Below are positions 11,601 to 23,610 of a DNA stretch of 64,000 nt, piece after piece (within the stretch, counting starts at the first letter, position 1; the number at the start of each line of letters is the position of its first letter). This DNA is from Onchocerca volvulus. Lineage: Eukaryota; Nematoda; Chromadorea; Rhabditida; Onchocercidae. Made by a program: the position numbers and the translations under genes. The notes beneath the pieces were generated by a model. The model ran no database searches, had not been told where the DNA came from, and was given only the letters and a program-made list of their open reading frames with translations. The DNA is taken from assembly GCA_000499405.2 (NCBI GenBank), contig HG738139.1:5232616-5296615 (forward strand), in the 5' to 3' direction.

Positions 11601-14600
11601 ATTGTTTACAGCTTCATTGTCGCTTGGAAATGAGGAGCCTGAATATGATATCGATAGTGAGGATGAGGCATGGTTGGCCGAACGAGGGGGATTTACTGCA
11701 AAGAATGATTTCGAAAAGATGATGGAATTGCTGGAAGGTGCGAGCAGCGGTTTACAAATATGTCAACCTAACGAGGCGCGATCATTGCTCAAGGATTTCG
11801 AAACAGATCTCGTTGATGATGTTTATGATTACTGGTTACAAAAGCGCAAGGCTAGTTTTTTTCTAATTCTGAAATGAATCAGAGATATGATCCTGAAACC
11901 AAGGTTTTGCAATTCATGCATTTTATTTGTCATAATGTGATGTCTGAAATCAGCATATAACAATTGTATGGAAAATTAAAATATATTCCAGGATGCAGCA
12001 GCATCGCATAAGATTGCCTCACTGATACCACGGGTAAAAACAGATGCACGCAGAGATGCTTCAGGTTCGGATATTGCTTATGTTGCGTTTAGGCGACGTT
12101 TGGAACGAATGCAGACCAGGAAAAATCGTAAAAACGATGAAGATTCGTATGAAAAGATACTGAAACTTGGCCATGATCTCAGTAGGGTTGTTATCCTCTT
12201 CGATATGCTTAGACGAAGGTAAGTATACATCCAATTTTTATTGTAGTTCCAATTTTTTGAAGTCATTCTTAATGAGTTTTTATAGAATTCGGATTTTAGA
12301 ATATTCAAATTTGAGATAATTTCAGGGAACACACCAAACAGACCATCATAGGATTAGATGACAAAATATGCAAATGCCGATGGACTGTTTGTGACTTCAA
12401 TTGTGTCCTTTACAACCACATATTGTCTAAAGCGAAGTTGGAGCGAAATGCGACAATGAGCCCTACTGATGAGTCGCAGGTTAGCATCTGAAGTTGATCG
12501 AAGTTGAATGTCTTATGTTGCGTAATCAGCTGTTTGGTACTCCGAGTGCAGACTTTTTGAAATATTCTGTATAACGGAGTGTTTACAAATTTTTTTTCTT
12601 TTTTTAAATTTAATTTGTTTAGTTTTTGGCAATATATCTAGAAAGATAAAAGGATTTATTTTTCTTATAATCACTTATCATTGTTTTATGAATGACATAC
12701 TACTTGGCAATTCATTTTAATTTTATGAGGTCTGTTTGGTGTGTTTCCTGAAATTATCTAAAGTTTGAATATTCTAAAGTTTTTTATATCATCTAAGATT
12801 TGAATATTCTAAAATCTTTTGTGTCATTCTAAAACTTTTTATGTCACCTTTTTTAGGATGAATTGCCAAGTAGCATGTCACCAACCAAATTCAAGGGACA
12901 GAAGCGGAAACGACATTCCAAAACTTCGATATCTGAAACGGATAAAGATTTAGTCAGTCGGGCATGGCTGAAAAGGAATGCAGAGGTAAGATCTATTTTG
13001 TTTTGGAAATGAGGCAAGTAATTGGGTATAGCACTGAAAATTAAAATTTTCTCGAAACAATTTTTTTAGAGTTTAGATACAAATCAAGATATTTGTTGTG
13101 GTTAGAATAGAAAATGATGTCGTGGTATTAAAATTGCTCTTCCTATATTAAAAGAAATAATTGGATCTTATTACAATGAATAATGTTCTAAGGTTTCCAA
13201 AATAAATGATGTAATTAAAAAGCACTGACAGCTAATTAAAAATTCAGTTATGGAATAAGCCTGCAACCGCTGCCAGTGTATTGAATGCCGGAGCATCCCC
13301 AAGCACGATTTCAATAGCTGATGCAGAACGGAATGCGGAAGCAGCATTGGATGGCCGGTATACATTCAAGAGACGACGTGGATGCATATATCGGTCGAGT
13401 TTGTTCTCGAACCGGTCAGAAGGTAGAATTATAAAGTTTCGATACTTTTGGTTTGGTTATCAGCGGAATTTGAATCTTAGTTTCAATGATATCTTTTTGG
13501 ATTTCAGCTCTCGATGGTCGTTTTGAAGTTTTGCTTTTCCAAGAAAATTTTTTTTTTAGTTCCGAGAGTTGGTCCTGCAGAACGTTTCTATCGGACATTT
13601 ATGCCATCTGCGAATGGTATACGTTGTATTGGTTATGCAAGACGAAGAATGGGACGAGGCGGAAGGTTTATATATTTTTTGGAATTTTATAAATTGCGTA
13701 TCAGCATTTAGAAGTGTATTTTGTAAGTACTGATAAATGTAAGAATTTAATTGAGATCAGATCACTAGTACAAGTTTTCTTAGGATTATATTCGATCGCG
13801 TTCTGCTTTCTGAACCTTCAACATCACAATCCGCTCCAGATCCATCATTCTGTTCCATTATCGACACCACAAAGTTAGTTTTTAACTTGATCGTGATATT
13901 CTAATTTTTTCCGAAGTATCGAGGGAACATATTGAGCTTTTAATTCATTTTAAATTTTACAGGTATTTAAAAATCTTATATTTATGAATTTGTTTAAAGT
14001 GTGTATGTTGTTGATCGTAGTTTGAATGTAAGTGATGGCATAAATTTTCCTATATTTAGAAGTTACCAGTGTAAATTGGTGACTGTTGATGGCAGTAAGG
14101 ATGGTAATGATTCATCATCGGATTCTGATGAAAATCGTAGGAATTGGGATGATGAAGATGAGCGAGAGTACAGGAGACAGGAAGAATTGTATGCGAGGCG
14201 AATTTTTGATATGTCTGATGCCGGTTCCATGCAGAAACTTCAGAGTAGTGTAAGTATTTGCTATTTAGAGATAAGCATTTCAAAATTCGTAGAGATTATA
14301 TTGAAAAAATATTGCTTTTCAATTTTTTTTGACATGACCGTTTTAATCTGCAATTTGATTGATTTCCTATCAATTTAATTGACTGTAATCATATCCATTT
14401 CATTTATAACAGATCATTTTATAGGTGGGTCGAGATGGGACTTCATCGGTAGGTACCGGTGAACAGGTAGTAGTGCTTGGTGAAGATAGCAGCGAATCAA
14501 ATTCGAGTATTGGGCAAAATATCATGTCAGTCAATGGTGTTCGCGAAACGGATCGCTTACGAGTTGTTAAGTAAGTATTGCACATGGTTTTTCTTTCATG

Positions 14601-17600
14601 AATATTTGTATGGATTATTAATATTTTATGAATATATATTTTTTATTTTTTATTAATCAGAAATGAGAATTAATTGTGTTCTTTAGTTTGCAACAAAATG
14701 GACCACCGCTAAATGTCAATGTAAGATCGGTCGGTGATTGCGGCTTGCAGCCCGTTTTGCTGACTGCATCTGTAGCTGGGAAAGTGGAAAAAGTGGCACC
14801 ATTACCAAATGCATCGTCTGTAAATTATCAAGTGAGTGATTCTTGATGCTTATTACTATCTCCGTAGATGATTTTTATTTAAGTGAATTCCAAAAACATT
14901 GAGCAGCAAATACGTGAGATCCAGCATAGATTACAATAGATTAAGTTGTAATTTAAGGTTCGTTAACATTATGGTTTAAATAATTTAGATGCAGAATTTT
15001 GCTGCGGTTACCGTAGACATAATTTAGTATGATATGTCTACCTTGACTTTTCTGTGCATGATGGATGATGGCATCGTCACTTTGTTATTATTTACCTGTA
15101 TTTCTTTTAGATTTGAAGTTTTTATGATTCAAAAAGTCCTTTAAATATCTGAAATAAAATTCAGTTTATTATTATAAAAAAAAATTATAGCAAAAACGGG
15201 TATATGATCATTCTTTACGCATTCCATCACAAATGTCATCATCGGAAACCAGCGAATCTTCCCCGGTTTTTTACGCACATCTCCCGCCACCACTACCTTC
15301 AACGAGGTTGCTGACGGCGGGAGAGCAGGCGATCCACCGCCCTCCTCGAACGTTTGAATTTGTCAACAGTTCTGGTATGTTGAATCAAACTCAAACACTG
15401 TTTGTCACGACAACGCAACCACCAAGGCAGGATCATCTGGAACGACAAATTTTGGCTATACCGTCTCAAGAAGTCGTATTTGGTGGGCAGAATATTAGAC
15501 CGCGAGTAAATTTCTCAGTTGATTTAATGATTTGTTTAGTTATAACCTGCTTTCCTGTGATGAAATTTTTCTGGAATTTAAATTCAAATTCCGATAATGT
15601 TTGAACTCATCGGAGATGTGACCATGCTTTATTGACATTGCAGGCAGGTGGAAGACGACGATCGTTTGCTTCTTCAAGTGTTGCACAATTATCGTCGTCT
15701 CTTCCGCGACCAGAAGTGAATCTGCAGCGCTTAAATACTGGCGGTTTTCATGCAGATATCGTAGCACAAGCCACACATTGCGTTGATACTAAACGACTTG
15801 AACTTGCGATAAAAGGTTCCGGAGCCCGCATTAAGGTGGGGATGATTACCTTGTTGATAGACTGTGCCAAAAATTGTGTAATTGATACTGAGAAGTAAGT
15901 AGATTAATCATCATTAATCACCTCGCAAAAAAATCCTAATTTATTCTGAAAATAGATAAGACTGACATTGTCTGAGTCTGACCCGACTCGGAAAAATGTG
16001 TTGCGTCAATAATAAGCGGCATGAACTTGTTATATTAAGTTCGGGGATCGACACTAACATTGAAGTTAACAATGCTGAATATTATATATTACATCGCTAG
16101 TAGTAAATTCAAGAAATCCTTTGTTGATTATTAGAAGCCAATTTTAAATGTTCAAGTGTTTGAATATAAGAGCAGAGTTTTAGAACTCCAAAGTTAGCAG
16201 AGAAAAGTTTTGGTTCCAGTTTGATATAGGATAGTTTATAGTTTTCATAGTTATTTTTGATTTACATGATAATATTTTACAGCCTTCTCCGATGATTGCG
16301 CACTCTCTTTTGCAATCATGTCCACCAGAAACAAAGACGCTTCGAGATCTTTTGTTGGGGACCGGATTATCAAATACGAAAACAGCATTAACTAATACAA
16401 CGGTTATGCCAGCAGTTACCAGAACGTATGCTGCTCCGCAATATGTACCTGTTGTTGGTGATACTCATCGTTACGTACCATTTACTAATGTGGTTACAAC
16501 CACTTGTAAGTTTTCTTTTTCTTTAAGTGGATTTTAGGATGCAGTTTTATGGAATTTCTTGAGTTCAAATTAGTATTAGGACGACGAATGTGATTTTGAT
16601 GTGTCTGAGTTATTTTTTTGCGTGATGCATTCGTTATTTTAGCATATGATTATACCGCTACACTTAATCTGTGGAAGTTAAGGGAACAGTAATTCATGGT
16701 TTGAAATTAGATCTTTTTCCTTTTTTATTTTGCAGCCTATTATGTGCCAGTAACAGATGTTTCATCACCGAGCAGCGAGAGTATGTCACCACCAACACCG
16801 CATGCCATGTCACCAGCAGTGCAAAGTCAATCAACGCGAAATTATTTCGGAGTTACTGAACCGAAATACCAAACATCTGTTGCTGTAGTTAGCGGTCGAA
16901 CATCTCTGAACGGAACTCAGGTTGATACAAGATGTTGGTTATTTAATATTTTTATAATATTGGTGCTTTCTTTTTTCTCTCTCTCATTGTAATACATCGA
17001 CAGTGGAGTTTAGTTAGGAATACTGAATAATTAATGATTGTTGAAGTATTTTAAAATAATGCCAGGTGGCGCTCTAGTGGAAATTTGATATTGTTTGCTT
17101 CTATCTGAATGCAACGTTTGTGTTAATTAATTCGTCTTCATCCAGATGTGTGTTGGATTATTGTTATTTAATTCGTCTTCATCCAGGTGTGTGTTGGCTT
17201 ATAAAGCATAACACCTCAGTAATAGACGACAAATTAAATGCATGTTGACTTGGTAGCAAGCAGTGTAATTTATACTTGTTGTAAGTTGATCTGCAACATG
17301 TCTTCGTAAGCTTATTATGTCCTTACATTGTTTGAATTCTCATTCGTCGTGCATATAAGGCAAAAAGAAGTTTCTTGTTTTCTTTCGTTGATGTTAATCC
17401 ATGATTATAAGAAGAGTTTACAAAGTTTCTAAAGTAAAAAGAATCTTATAGGTAGTGGCGGTGCAATAAGCAAAACAAATGGTGGTAATCGTGAGCGCGA
17501 AACCTTCAGCTCTCCGCAAGTGGGAATTGATTTGCAATCACATCAGGTGAAATGTCGTGTTGATAGTGCCTCATCACCACCAAATGCGATGTTAGCTAGC

Positions 17601-17801
17601 GAAAAATCCGCTGAGGGAAATGCTGTTAACCGAAGCGGAGGAAATTCAGCAGCAACCGCTGCAACGAAACCAGCAGTTGTTGCGGAAAAAATATACCCAG
17701 AGCCGACAAGGGCTGCAGAAAACACTTTGAGCAACAAAGTTACGAATAATCATCGTGATATCGCTGCGTGTCATGGAATGGTCAATTATGTTATTAATTG
17801 A
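5671..17801 (+). CDS. EPC1: Enhancer of Polycomb homolog (NuA4/TIP60 subunit)
   Basis: Family knowledge: EPC proteins are core scaffold subunits of the NuA4/TIP60 histone acetyltransferase and bind its catalytic module in the nucleus. Exons: 5671-5832, 9171-9342, 11612-11850, 11992-12218, 12326-12479, 12857-12985, 13248-13422, 13560-13665, 13784-13873, 14060-14249, 14425-14570, 14687-14831, 15191-15505, 15644-15835, 16283-16505, 16736-16933, 17452-17801. The phases chain to 1070 residues. The N-terminal 270 residues match the EPC-A domain: KLSFRARNLDATKSMPV, INRAVAQMPTGMEK, EYDIDSEDE, and YVAFRRRLERMQTRKNRKND with a following helical SYEKILKL stretch. A basic GRGGRIIFDRV motif lies near residue 455. 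The C-terminal half is Ser/Pro/Thr/Gln-rich and apparently disordered. Oddities: the intron after exon 3 requires a GC donor, and the donor of exon 16 (GTTGGT) is weak; the regular donor at 16921 would give a short alternative tail. Intron 1 is 3.3 kb. An AATAAA is at 18369. Confidence 0.93.
8265..8306. repeat. Perfect 16-bp inverted repeat (hairpin) in epc intron 1
   Basis: The arm at 8265-8280 (TGGTAAAGACGTATCT) is exactly repeated in reverse complement at 8291-8306, around a 10-base spacer TCTATGAAAA. The spacer sequence recurs as TTCTATGAAAAAG just downstream at about 8311-8323. It could fold in the pre-mRNA as a stable stem-loop. Confidence 0.9.
11851..11991 (+). other. GC-AG intron in epc
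   Basis: The exon ends CGCAAG and the intron opens GCTAGT. It closes TATTCCAG at 11991. Joining there keeps the conserved YDYWLQKRK to SLIPRVK reading frame of the EPC-A domain. The only nearby GT (11855) would shift the frame. Confidence 0.8.
12294..12779. repeat. Inverted duplication of an epc intron/exon boundary
   Basis: The segment 12294-12344 covers the end of one intron, its acceptor and the first bases of exon 5. It is present as a reverse complement at 12729-12779, within the next intron, with only about four mismatches over 51 bases. Diverged tandem copies of the TTTGAATATTCTAAA part follow to about 12850. Confidence 0.85.
17128..17197 (+). repeat. Two direct copies of a 29-bp unit in epc intron 16
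   Basis: TAATTCGTCTTCATCCAG followed by RTGTGTGTTGG occurs at 17128-17156 and again at 17169-17197, with one difference (A/G). The period is 41 bases. Each copy carries an acceptor-like CTTCATCCAG, so the duplication also duplicated a potential splice site. Confidence 0.85.
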
Positions 17802-18529
17802 TTTTCTTGCTTTCCTGTTGATGAGTATTAAATTCATTGGCTACCTGCATTTACCTCTTTTTTCTCAAATTTGGATGGGGTATTAGATTGCAGGTTGAAT
17901 TTTGTTGTTCAGTTTTTAAAAACTTAATTTTTGGAATTAGAAGTTTTATTATCTTGTCATGAATGTTGCAGAAGATTTTCATTAATTGCTTTTGCTTAAA
18001 AGTTGGTTTCCCAAATTTAGAGAAGATTGTAGATTAACTTTGAACTAGGAGTTTTCTCAAATTTTCATGCAGTGTTTATGAATTCGATGGCTTAATAGCG
18101 TTTATTGTTTTTTAGGGTGTTTGAACTTATATGGGCGGAAAAATATGTTCGTAGGAAAATAAGTGCTTGGCACTGGAAGAATAAAAATTGTCACAGGGGA
18201 GATGATTAAGTGATTTGGTGCAGGAATAGATATAAGTATATGTAAAGCGGGAGTTAGAAGAGATTAGAAATTAGTAAAGCCTAAAGCCATGTTTTTGCAT
18301 AATTCAGTTTGTTGCGAGGAATAATTGCTTATAATTCCGGAAGAAAAAAAAAATTGTTGCTTTGTACAAATAAAAAAAAGAATACACCATGTATATCTAT
18401 GCGATGCTTATGTCTGTAAAAATAGTGTCATAATTTGATGTGAGTTGTTGGAAAAATTTCTATGAAACTTGTGTTACTTTTTACTGATGATTTTCATGAT
18501 TTGTTGAAGCATTTAAATGCACAAACGTG

Positions 18530-18576
18530 CAATATCGAAATACCTGCATAGTATTCCAAATCAAATTTCGATATTG
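18530..18576. repeat. 12-bp inverted repeat
   Basis: CAATATCGAAAT at 18530-18541 is matched by its exact reverse complement at 18565-18576, with a 23-base spacer. It lies downstream of the epc polyadenylation signal. Confidence 0.8.
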
Positions 18577-19596
18577 AATTAGGCTTGTTTTTGATTTTAA
18601 TTTTCGGCTCCGATTCTCATTTCATTTTTTGTTCCCACCGAAGGAGATAGGAGGAGTTTCATTTATGCTCAATACGTGTATGTAATTTTCTTTATTAGTA
18701 AAAGAAAAATCTAAAGTTTATGTATTGTAAATTCGTTTTGTTTCGTGGTATATATGTTGCCGATAAGACGCTCATTTTTTAGTGCTGCGCTACTGTGAAA
18801 TAGTTGGAAGAAGTAAGATTATCTTCTATCTATAAAGAATCCAAATTTTTCGGGATAGCAAACTGAGGGAAAGTTGCAGTCTTTTAATTCAGGGAGTGAC
18901 ATACTGGAGATGTTGCGGACTCATGAGTATTTGGTATTTTCAGATCGATCTACATTAGCTATTTCACGGGATGGTTTTGTTCTTCTATGCTAGTATATTT
19001 AAATATATTTTTCTACACTCATGTCAGTGGTCTCAGTGTTTTTCTTGTTTGATTTCTGATTTAAAAACTTTTTAATGTGCATTAGTTGCCCTGTCCTGCT
19101 CCATTCTTATATAATTACTGTTACAGTAATTAATACCGTTAGTAACAAATACCATCGTGCTTTCTGTAATTCCCAACTGCTATTACCACTGTTACTTTTA
19201 CTTGCGAAATTACTTTTTTTTTTTTTTTTTTTTTAAGGAAATGCAAGAAGTAAGTGTCATCACGTGACGGTCATTTGCTACAATTATACTGCGTCGAAGC
19301 ACACAATTTACGTTGTTACTCTTCTATATTGTTTTCTCTATTTCTTGCTTGGAAGCTTAAAAAACAGCATACTTATGAAATATAAAAAACAAGAAAGTGA
19401 AGAAAAAAAACATGGTTTGCATCATCTGTGAGATAATTTTCAAGTTTGACGAGACAGATCGCTGATCATGCATGCTTTTCCAAACACTTGCATTTTTGGC
19501 CGGATTGTTTGATACTTCGTTACTTTTTATTTCGGAATAATGATTTGTAAGATATATTTGATAGCCGGGCTGAAGTGAATTATTTCAAACATGTAG

Positions 19597-19632
19597 TAGT
19601 TGAAGGAGGTGGTTGAATACCTCCTTCAACTA
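19597..19632. repeat. Perfect 14-bp inverted repeat with 8-base loop
   Basis: TAGTTGAAGGAGGT at 19597-19610 pairs exactly with 19619-19632 around GGTTGAAT. No T-run follows. It sits about 640 bases upstream of TRMT6. Confidence 0.85.
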
Positions 19633-20250
19633 GGCACTGCACGTCCTCATTTGGATAATAACGGTATAGTCCCAAAAATTGTATTGTTACTGTGGTAACG
19701 GATACAGTAAAGGGAACTCGGCGTCGCGATTTTTGACTTTGAAAACAGATTTTGGTATATTCTTGCTTAGGAATTTTCAACTGTTGAATCTTTGCAGAAA
19801 AATGAGTGATAAAAATGATGTAGATATTTATCGTCGACTAAAATTTGCCTTTTTTGCTGCAGCAATTCCATGGTGAATCTAGGCAGTATGAAACAAAGAT
19901 TTTGATTGAGTTTGTCAAGTTCGAGAGCGAAGGACGTTTCTATGAAGTTTGGAGAGAAGAGTCGTTAATGATAGTTCTATATTTTGCTGGGGAAACTAAC
20001 ATTTGGAAATGAGTTAAGTTTTAGTCCTGTTTTGTTGGTACTGATTAACTTCAAAAGGAAAATCTTTGGTGGCTAGGTATGTTTGTTTTGAGATGCAGCA
20101 GGAAATACATGTAATATGTGTCTCGATATTTCCAAAAACATTTGGTTAGGTAAATTGTTAGGCAACTATTGGGGAAAATGCTGGTAACACGTAAAGAACT
20201 TTTTGGACACATATTAAGTATACGCTATTTATCACTGTTAATTCTACTTC

Positions 20251-20252
20251 AG
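20251..20252 (+). promoter_or_regulatory. Candidate trans-splice acceptor of TRMT6
   Basis: The AG of ATTCTACTTCAG lies 16 bases before the TRMT6 ATG. It has a good pyrimidine context and no plausible upstream cis exon. Confidence 0.5.
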
Positions 20253-20268
20253 TAACGTATCAACTAAC

Positions 20269-23200
20269 ATGATACGAACTGGAGATCACGTTATTATCCA
20301 GAAAATGGGCGGTGAACATTTACGTGTGTGCAAGATAACACGAAAAACTAAAATTTTGATCGAAAAATTACGATTCGAAATTGATGGTGCAATTGATCAA
20401 CCGTACGGATTGTTTGAAGTAATTCTATTCTCTAGTGCTATTTCGAATTCTTTTTAGAATAATTATTATGAATTTACTATTCGATTCTATTCTATAGTAG
20501 TACTATCTTAAATTCCATTTATGAATAGTTCCTATGAATTTACCAACTTTTCAACAATAATATTATAGTATTTTAAGATCACAGAGTTAAACTTGCTCCG
20601 ATTGTTGCATCACAGTATGACTATTTAATTCATGCTATTCAGGTTTCCGCTGGAAAGGTAACACGTGTCGCACCAGAAAGCATTACGGATATTGCTGCTT
20701 CATTCGATTTTGGTATAATTCGAATGACATTTAGAATATTGCTGTACATTAGCTTTAATAACAAGTTATAATCCTCATTGCCCAGGAATAATTTAAAGAA
20801 GGGTTTTATGGCTAGTTCGAAAGTTTTTTTGGAGGTTCACTGATGACCAATTTGCTTTAGAGTCGTGCACTTTGAAAGAACATGCTGCTTTAAATGACTT
20901 GACATTACCGTTAAGCCTAGTTCATTCTTTTTTGTTTAATTCGTTTTGAATCTTTCACTTTTCATAAATCTGTTGCATAATTATTAAATCTTATAATGCT
21001 TCTGCATTACTAATCTTATAATGTTTGCAGATACAGTTAGTATAAGTTCATTATCGAGATCGAATGATATCAGTAATGCACCGAACAGCTGGAGATCAGC
21101 AACCGAGGAAACAAGTAGCACAAATGCGGCACAAGCAAGACAAAAAGTGACACAGGATGAAATAATCAAAATGAAAGATACAGGCGTACCAGCGGAGCAG
21201 TTGGTAATGTTAGTGCATTATTGAATATTTGGTCAAAAACAAAGCTTGGATAATACCCACTTGTATGCATATTAAATATCAAGCTTTATTTAATTTACTT
21301 ATCGGTATAAATTAGAAGAAGCCTTTTGTAATAAGGTATTCCAGTAATTGCTGGAAAGTTGCACAAATAAAGAATATTAAGGATTCTGAATTGGTTTTCA
21401 GCGTTAAGATCTTAATTGATTTTTAAATTCTAAATCTTGAGTTCCTTTGTCATCCAGTTTTTTGATATTATATTTAGGTCCAAAAGCAACTTAGGAAATT
21501 TTTATCAAGGATATAGAGATAAATGTCATCATCATCGTCATTAGTTATCACCTTAATGAATATTATTGTGGAATGTTTCGAATGTAGAATAGTATTTATA
21601 CATTTTGATCTTTGCACTCCAATCTAAATCTTTATCTTCAAGCAGTTGGATTTTATAGAAAAAAATTTATAGATAGCAAAATTGGTTGATGGTAGCGCAT
21701 CATTTTCGGAACGTACGGTTTATTCACAAAACAAATATATCAATAAAAAAGCGAAGAAACATTCAGATCACGTTTATCTTTTAAAGCCTACTTTACGTTT
21801 GGTAGCCGAATCTTACTATAAAAAAGATCCTGAAAGAGTCTTACATCTAAGGTATGCTATCGTTTTGCTAAAAGCCATAATGAAGAAAAATAGAAGTTAC
21901 GCTTTCATATAGCTTCATTATAAGTTATAATAAAGTTATACAAAAGCATAACGTAGAACTTCATATAACATATATCTTTATGGTAATATCATTTTTAGAT
22001 GTTTAGTTGGAGGGAGCAAGATTGTTTTCCATAGCAAAACATAATGATTAATAGCATTATCATACTTATATTATCTTTCATGTTATGCATTAACTCAAGT
22101 TTAAAATGCTTACTTAAGTGGTTTTTATGTGTGAGAATGATTGATGCGAATTTCATTTCATTTTCAGGATTGATTTATTATCTCATCTTCTGGCTCTTAG
22201 TGGTATTCACTATGGTTCACGTTGTATTGTCTTCGAACAATGTTTAGGTTTGCTAACCTCTGCTATAATAACACGTTTGGGTGGATCAGGAGCATGTATT
22301 CATTTACATCGTGGAAATATAGCACAAGCAATTCCATGTGTTGATAGTATGGATTTTGATAAAGAGGTTTATTTTTGCAGTATGTAATTTCGGGCTTTTC
22401 TGTTGAGTATTTATAGATTTTCCGGAGAAGTCGTTTTGTTATAGTGGGTTTACTGGAAAATTTTTTCTATGTTTGTGAAATTCAAAATATTTCAACATTT
22501 TTTAGATTAGTTCAGTGTTTTTGCCGTTGCGCATATCCAATTTGTTAGAAGAATCTATGGAGGAAACTGAAGAACCTATGAATGTTGCAAAACAATTTAT
22601 CACAATGGGAACCTGTGTTAAAAAACAGGAAGCGGTATTAATGGATGAAGGAGAAAGTTTGTCCAAAAAGAATGAAGAAGCAGAAAAACAGGAAGAGAAG
22701 GAAGATGACAGGAATATTGCAATTGGAGAAGATGGCGGAGGGGTAAGTTTTTCTCTCAAGATTGCGGAACTTTCAATAAAATTTGAAATTTAAATTTTTT
22801 TCAGAACGCATCAGCAGCGGATGATTGTTCGTTAGAAAGAAGAGCAGAAAGACAACGCTTGCAAAGGCAGGCATGGCAGTTAATGCAAAATGCTGAAATT
22901 GAGATATTATTTATTGCTAGTAAAAACATTAATCCGGTAGAAATTTTGGAAAAAACGTGGTCATCCTTACGGCTGTCATCAACAATTGTTATTTATTGCC
23001 CAATCGCTGAGGTAAATAAGTTTTTAGTAATTTCTGGTTTTTTAGTAGCTGCTAGAAAACTAGAAAAAGGAGATAAAAACTAGGAAGAGAGATTCAGGAT
23101 AGGAAAAAATCGTTAGCTGATGTTATAGTGAGTTTATCGCTCATCGAATAAAATAATCTTACATTAATCTTTTTGTGCTTATTTTTCTCCATGTCGACCA

Positions 23201-23610
23201 TTTTGCAATGATTTACATGCGGCTTGCAAGCTTTATGCCCCCTTTCGTTTGTTTCACATAACTTATCGTTCCTTTATGCCCTTGATCGTTACCATTCGTT
23301 ACCATTCATCCTTATTATATGCATCCAATATCTTGCTATCATTCTGTGTATTAATCTTATTAATTTTATTGCAATTTCTAATAATGTTTCTCGGATTCTA
23401 AAATTTATTCGATATATTCCAATATTTTTTCTTCTTCAGCCGCTATATTCTGCATATCACTGGTTGAAAATAAAGAATGCAGTACAAGTGCAAATTGTGG
23501 ATGCTTTTTATCGTAGTCATCAAGTCATACAAGACCGTTCTCATCCAATTATGCAACAGTTCATCACTGGCGGTTTTATTCTTTCGGCAGTTAAAGTGGA
23601 ACAGCGATAA
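20269..23610 (+). CDS. TRMT6: tRNA (adenine(58)-N(1))-methyltransferase non-catalytic subunit TRM6
   Basis: Family knowledge: TRMT6 pairs with the catalytic TRMT61A to make m1A58 in the T-loop of nuclear-encoded tRNAs, initiator tRNA-Met included; the complex is nuclear. Exons: 20269-20418, 20643-20712, 21031-21203, 21673-21851, 22168-22366, 22506-22742, 22805-23011, 23440-23610, giving 461 residues (about 500 in human). Matches along the Gcd10-type fold: IRTGDHVIIQKMG at the N terminus, QKVTQDEIIKMKDTGVPAEQL near residue 115-135, SERTVYSQNKYINKKAKKH, VYLLKPTLRLVAESYY, then LGLLTSAIITRLGGSGACIHLHRGN, and the C-terminal VIQDRSHPIMQQFITGG. An acidic Glu/Lys-rich linker (about 240-300) breaks the Rossmann-like half, as in other TRM6 proteins. 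No SAM-binding motif is expected in this subunit. AATAAA is at 23843. The start was chosen because it follows a clear acceptor. Confidence 0.93.

Larger units (their letters stand above)
17802..20268. other. Intergenic region between epc and TRMT6
   Basis: This holds the presumed 3' UTR of epc (AATAAA at 18369), two short hairpins described separately and otherwise AT-rich sequence with no supported gene. An open frame at 19679-19876 has no family resemblance and no splice context. Confidence 0.6.

Noticed and set aside
22859..23083. Open frame starting within a TRMT6 exon
   Set aside because: It is the TRMT6 exon reading through its donor at 23011 into the intron.
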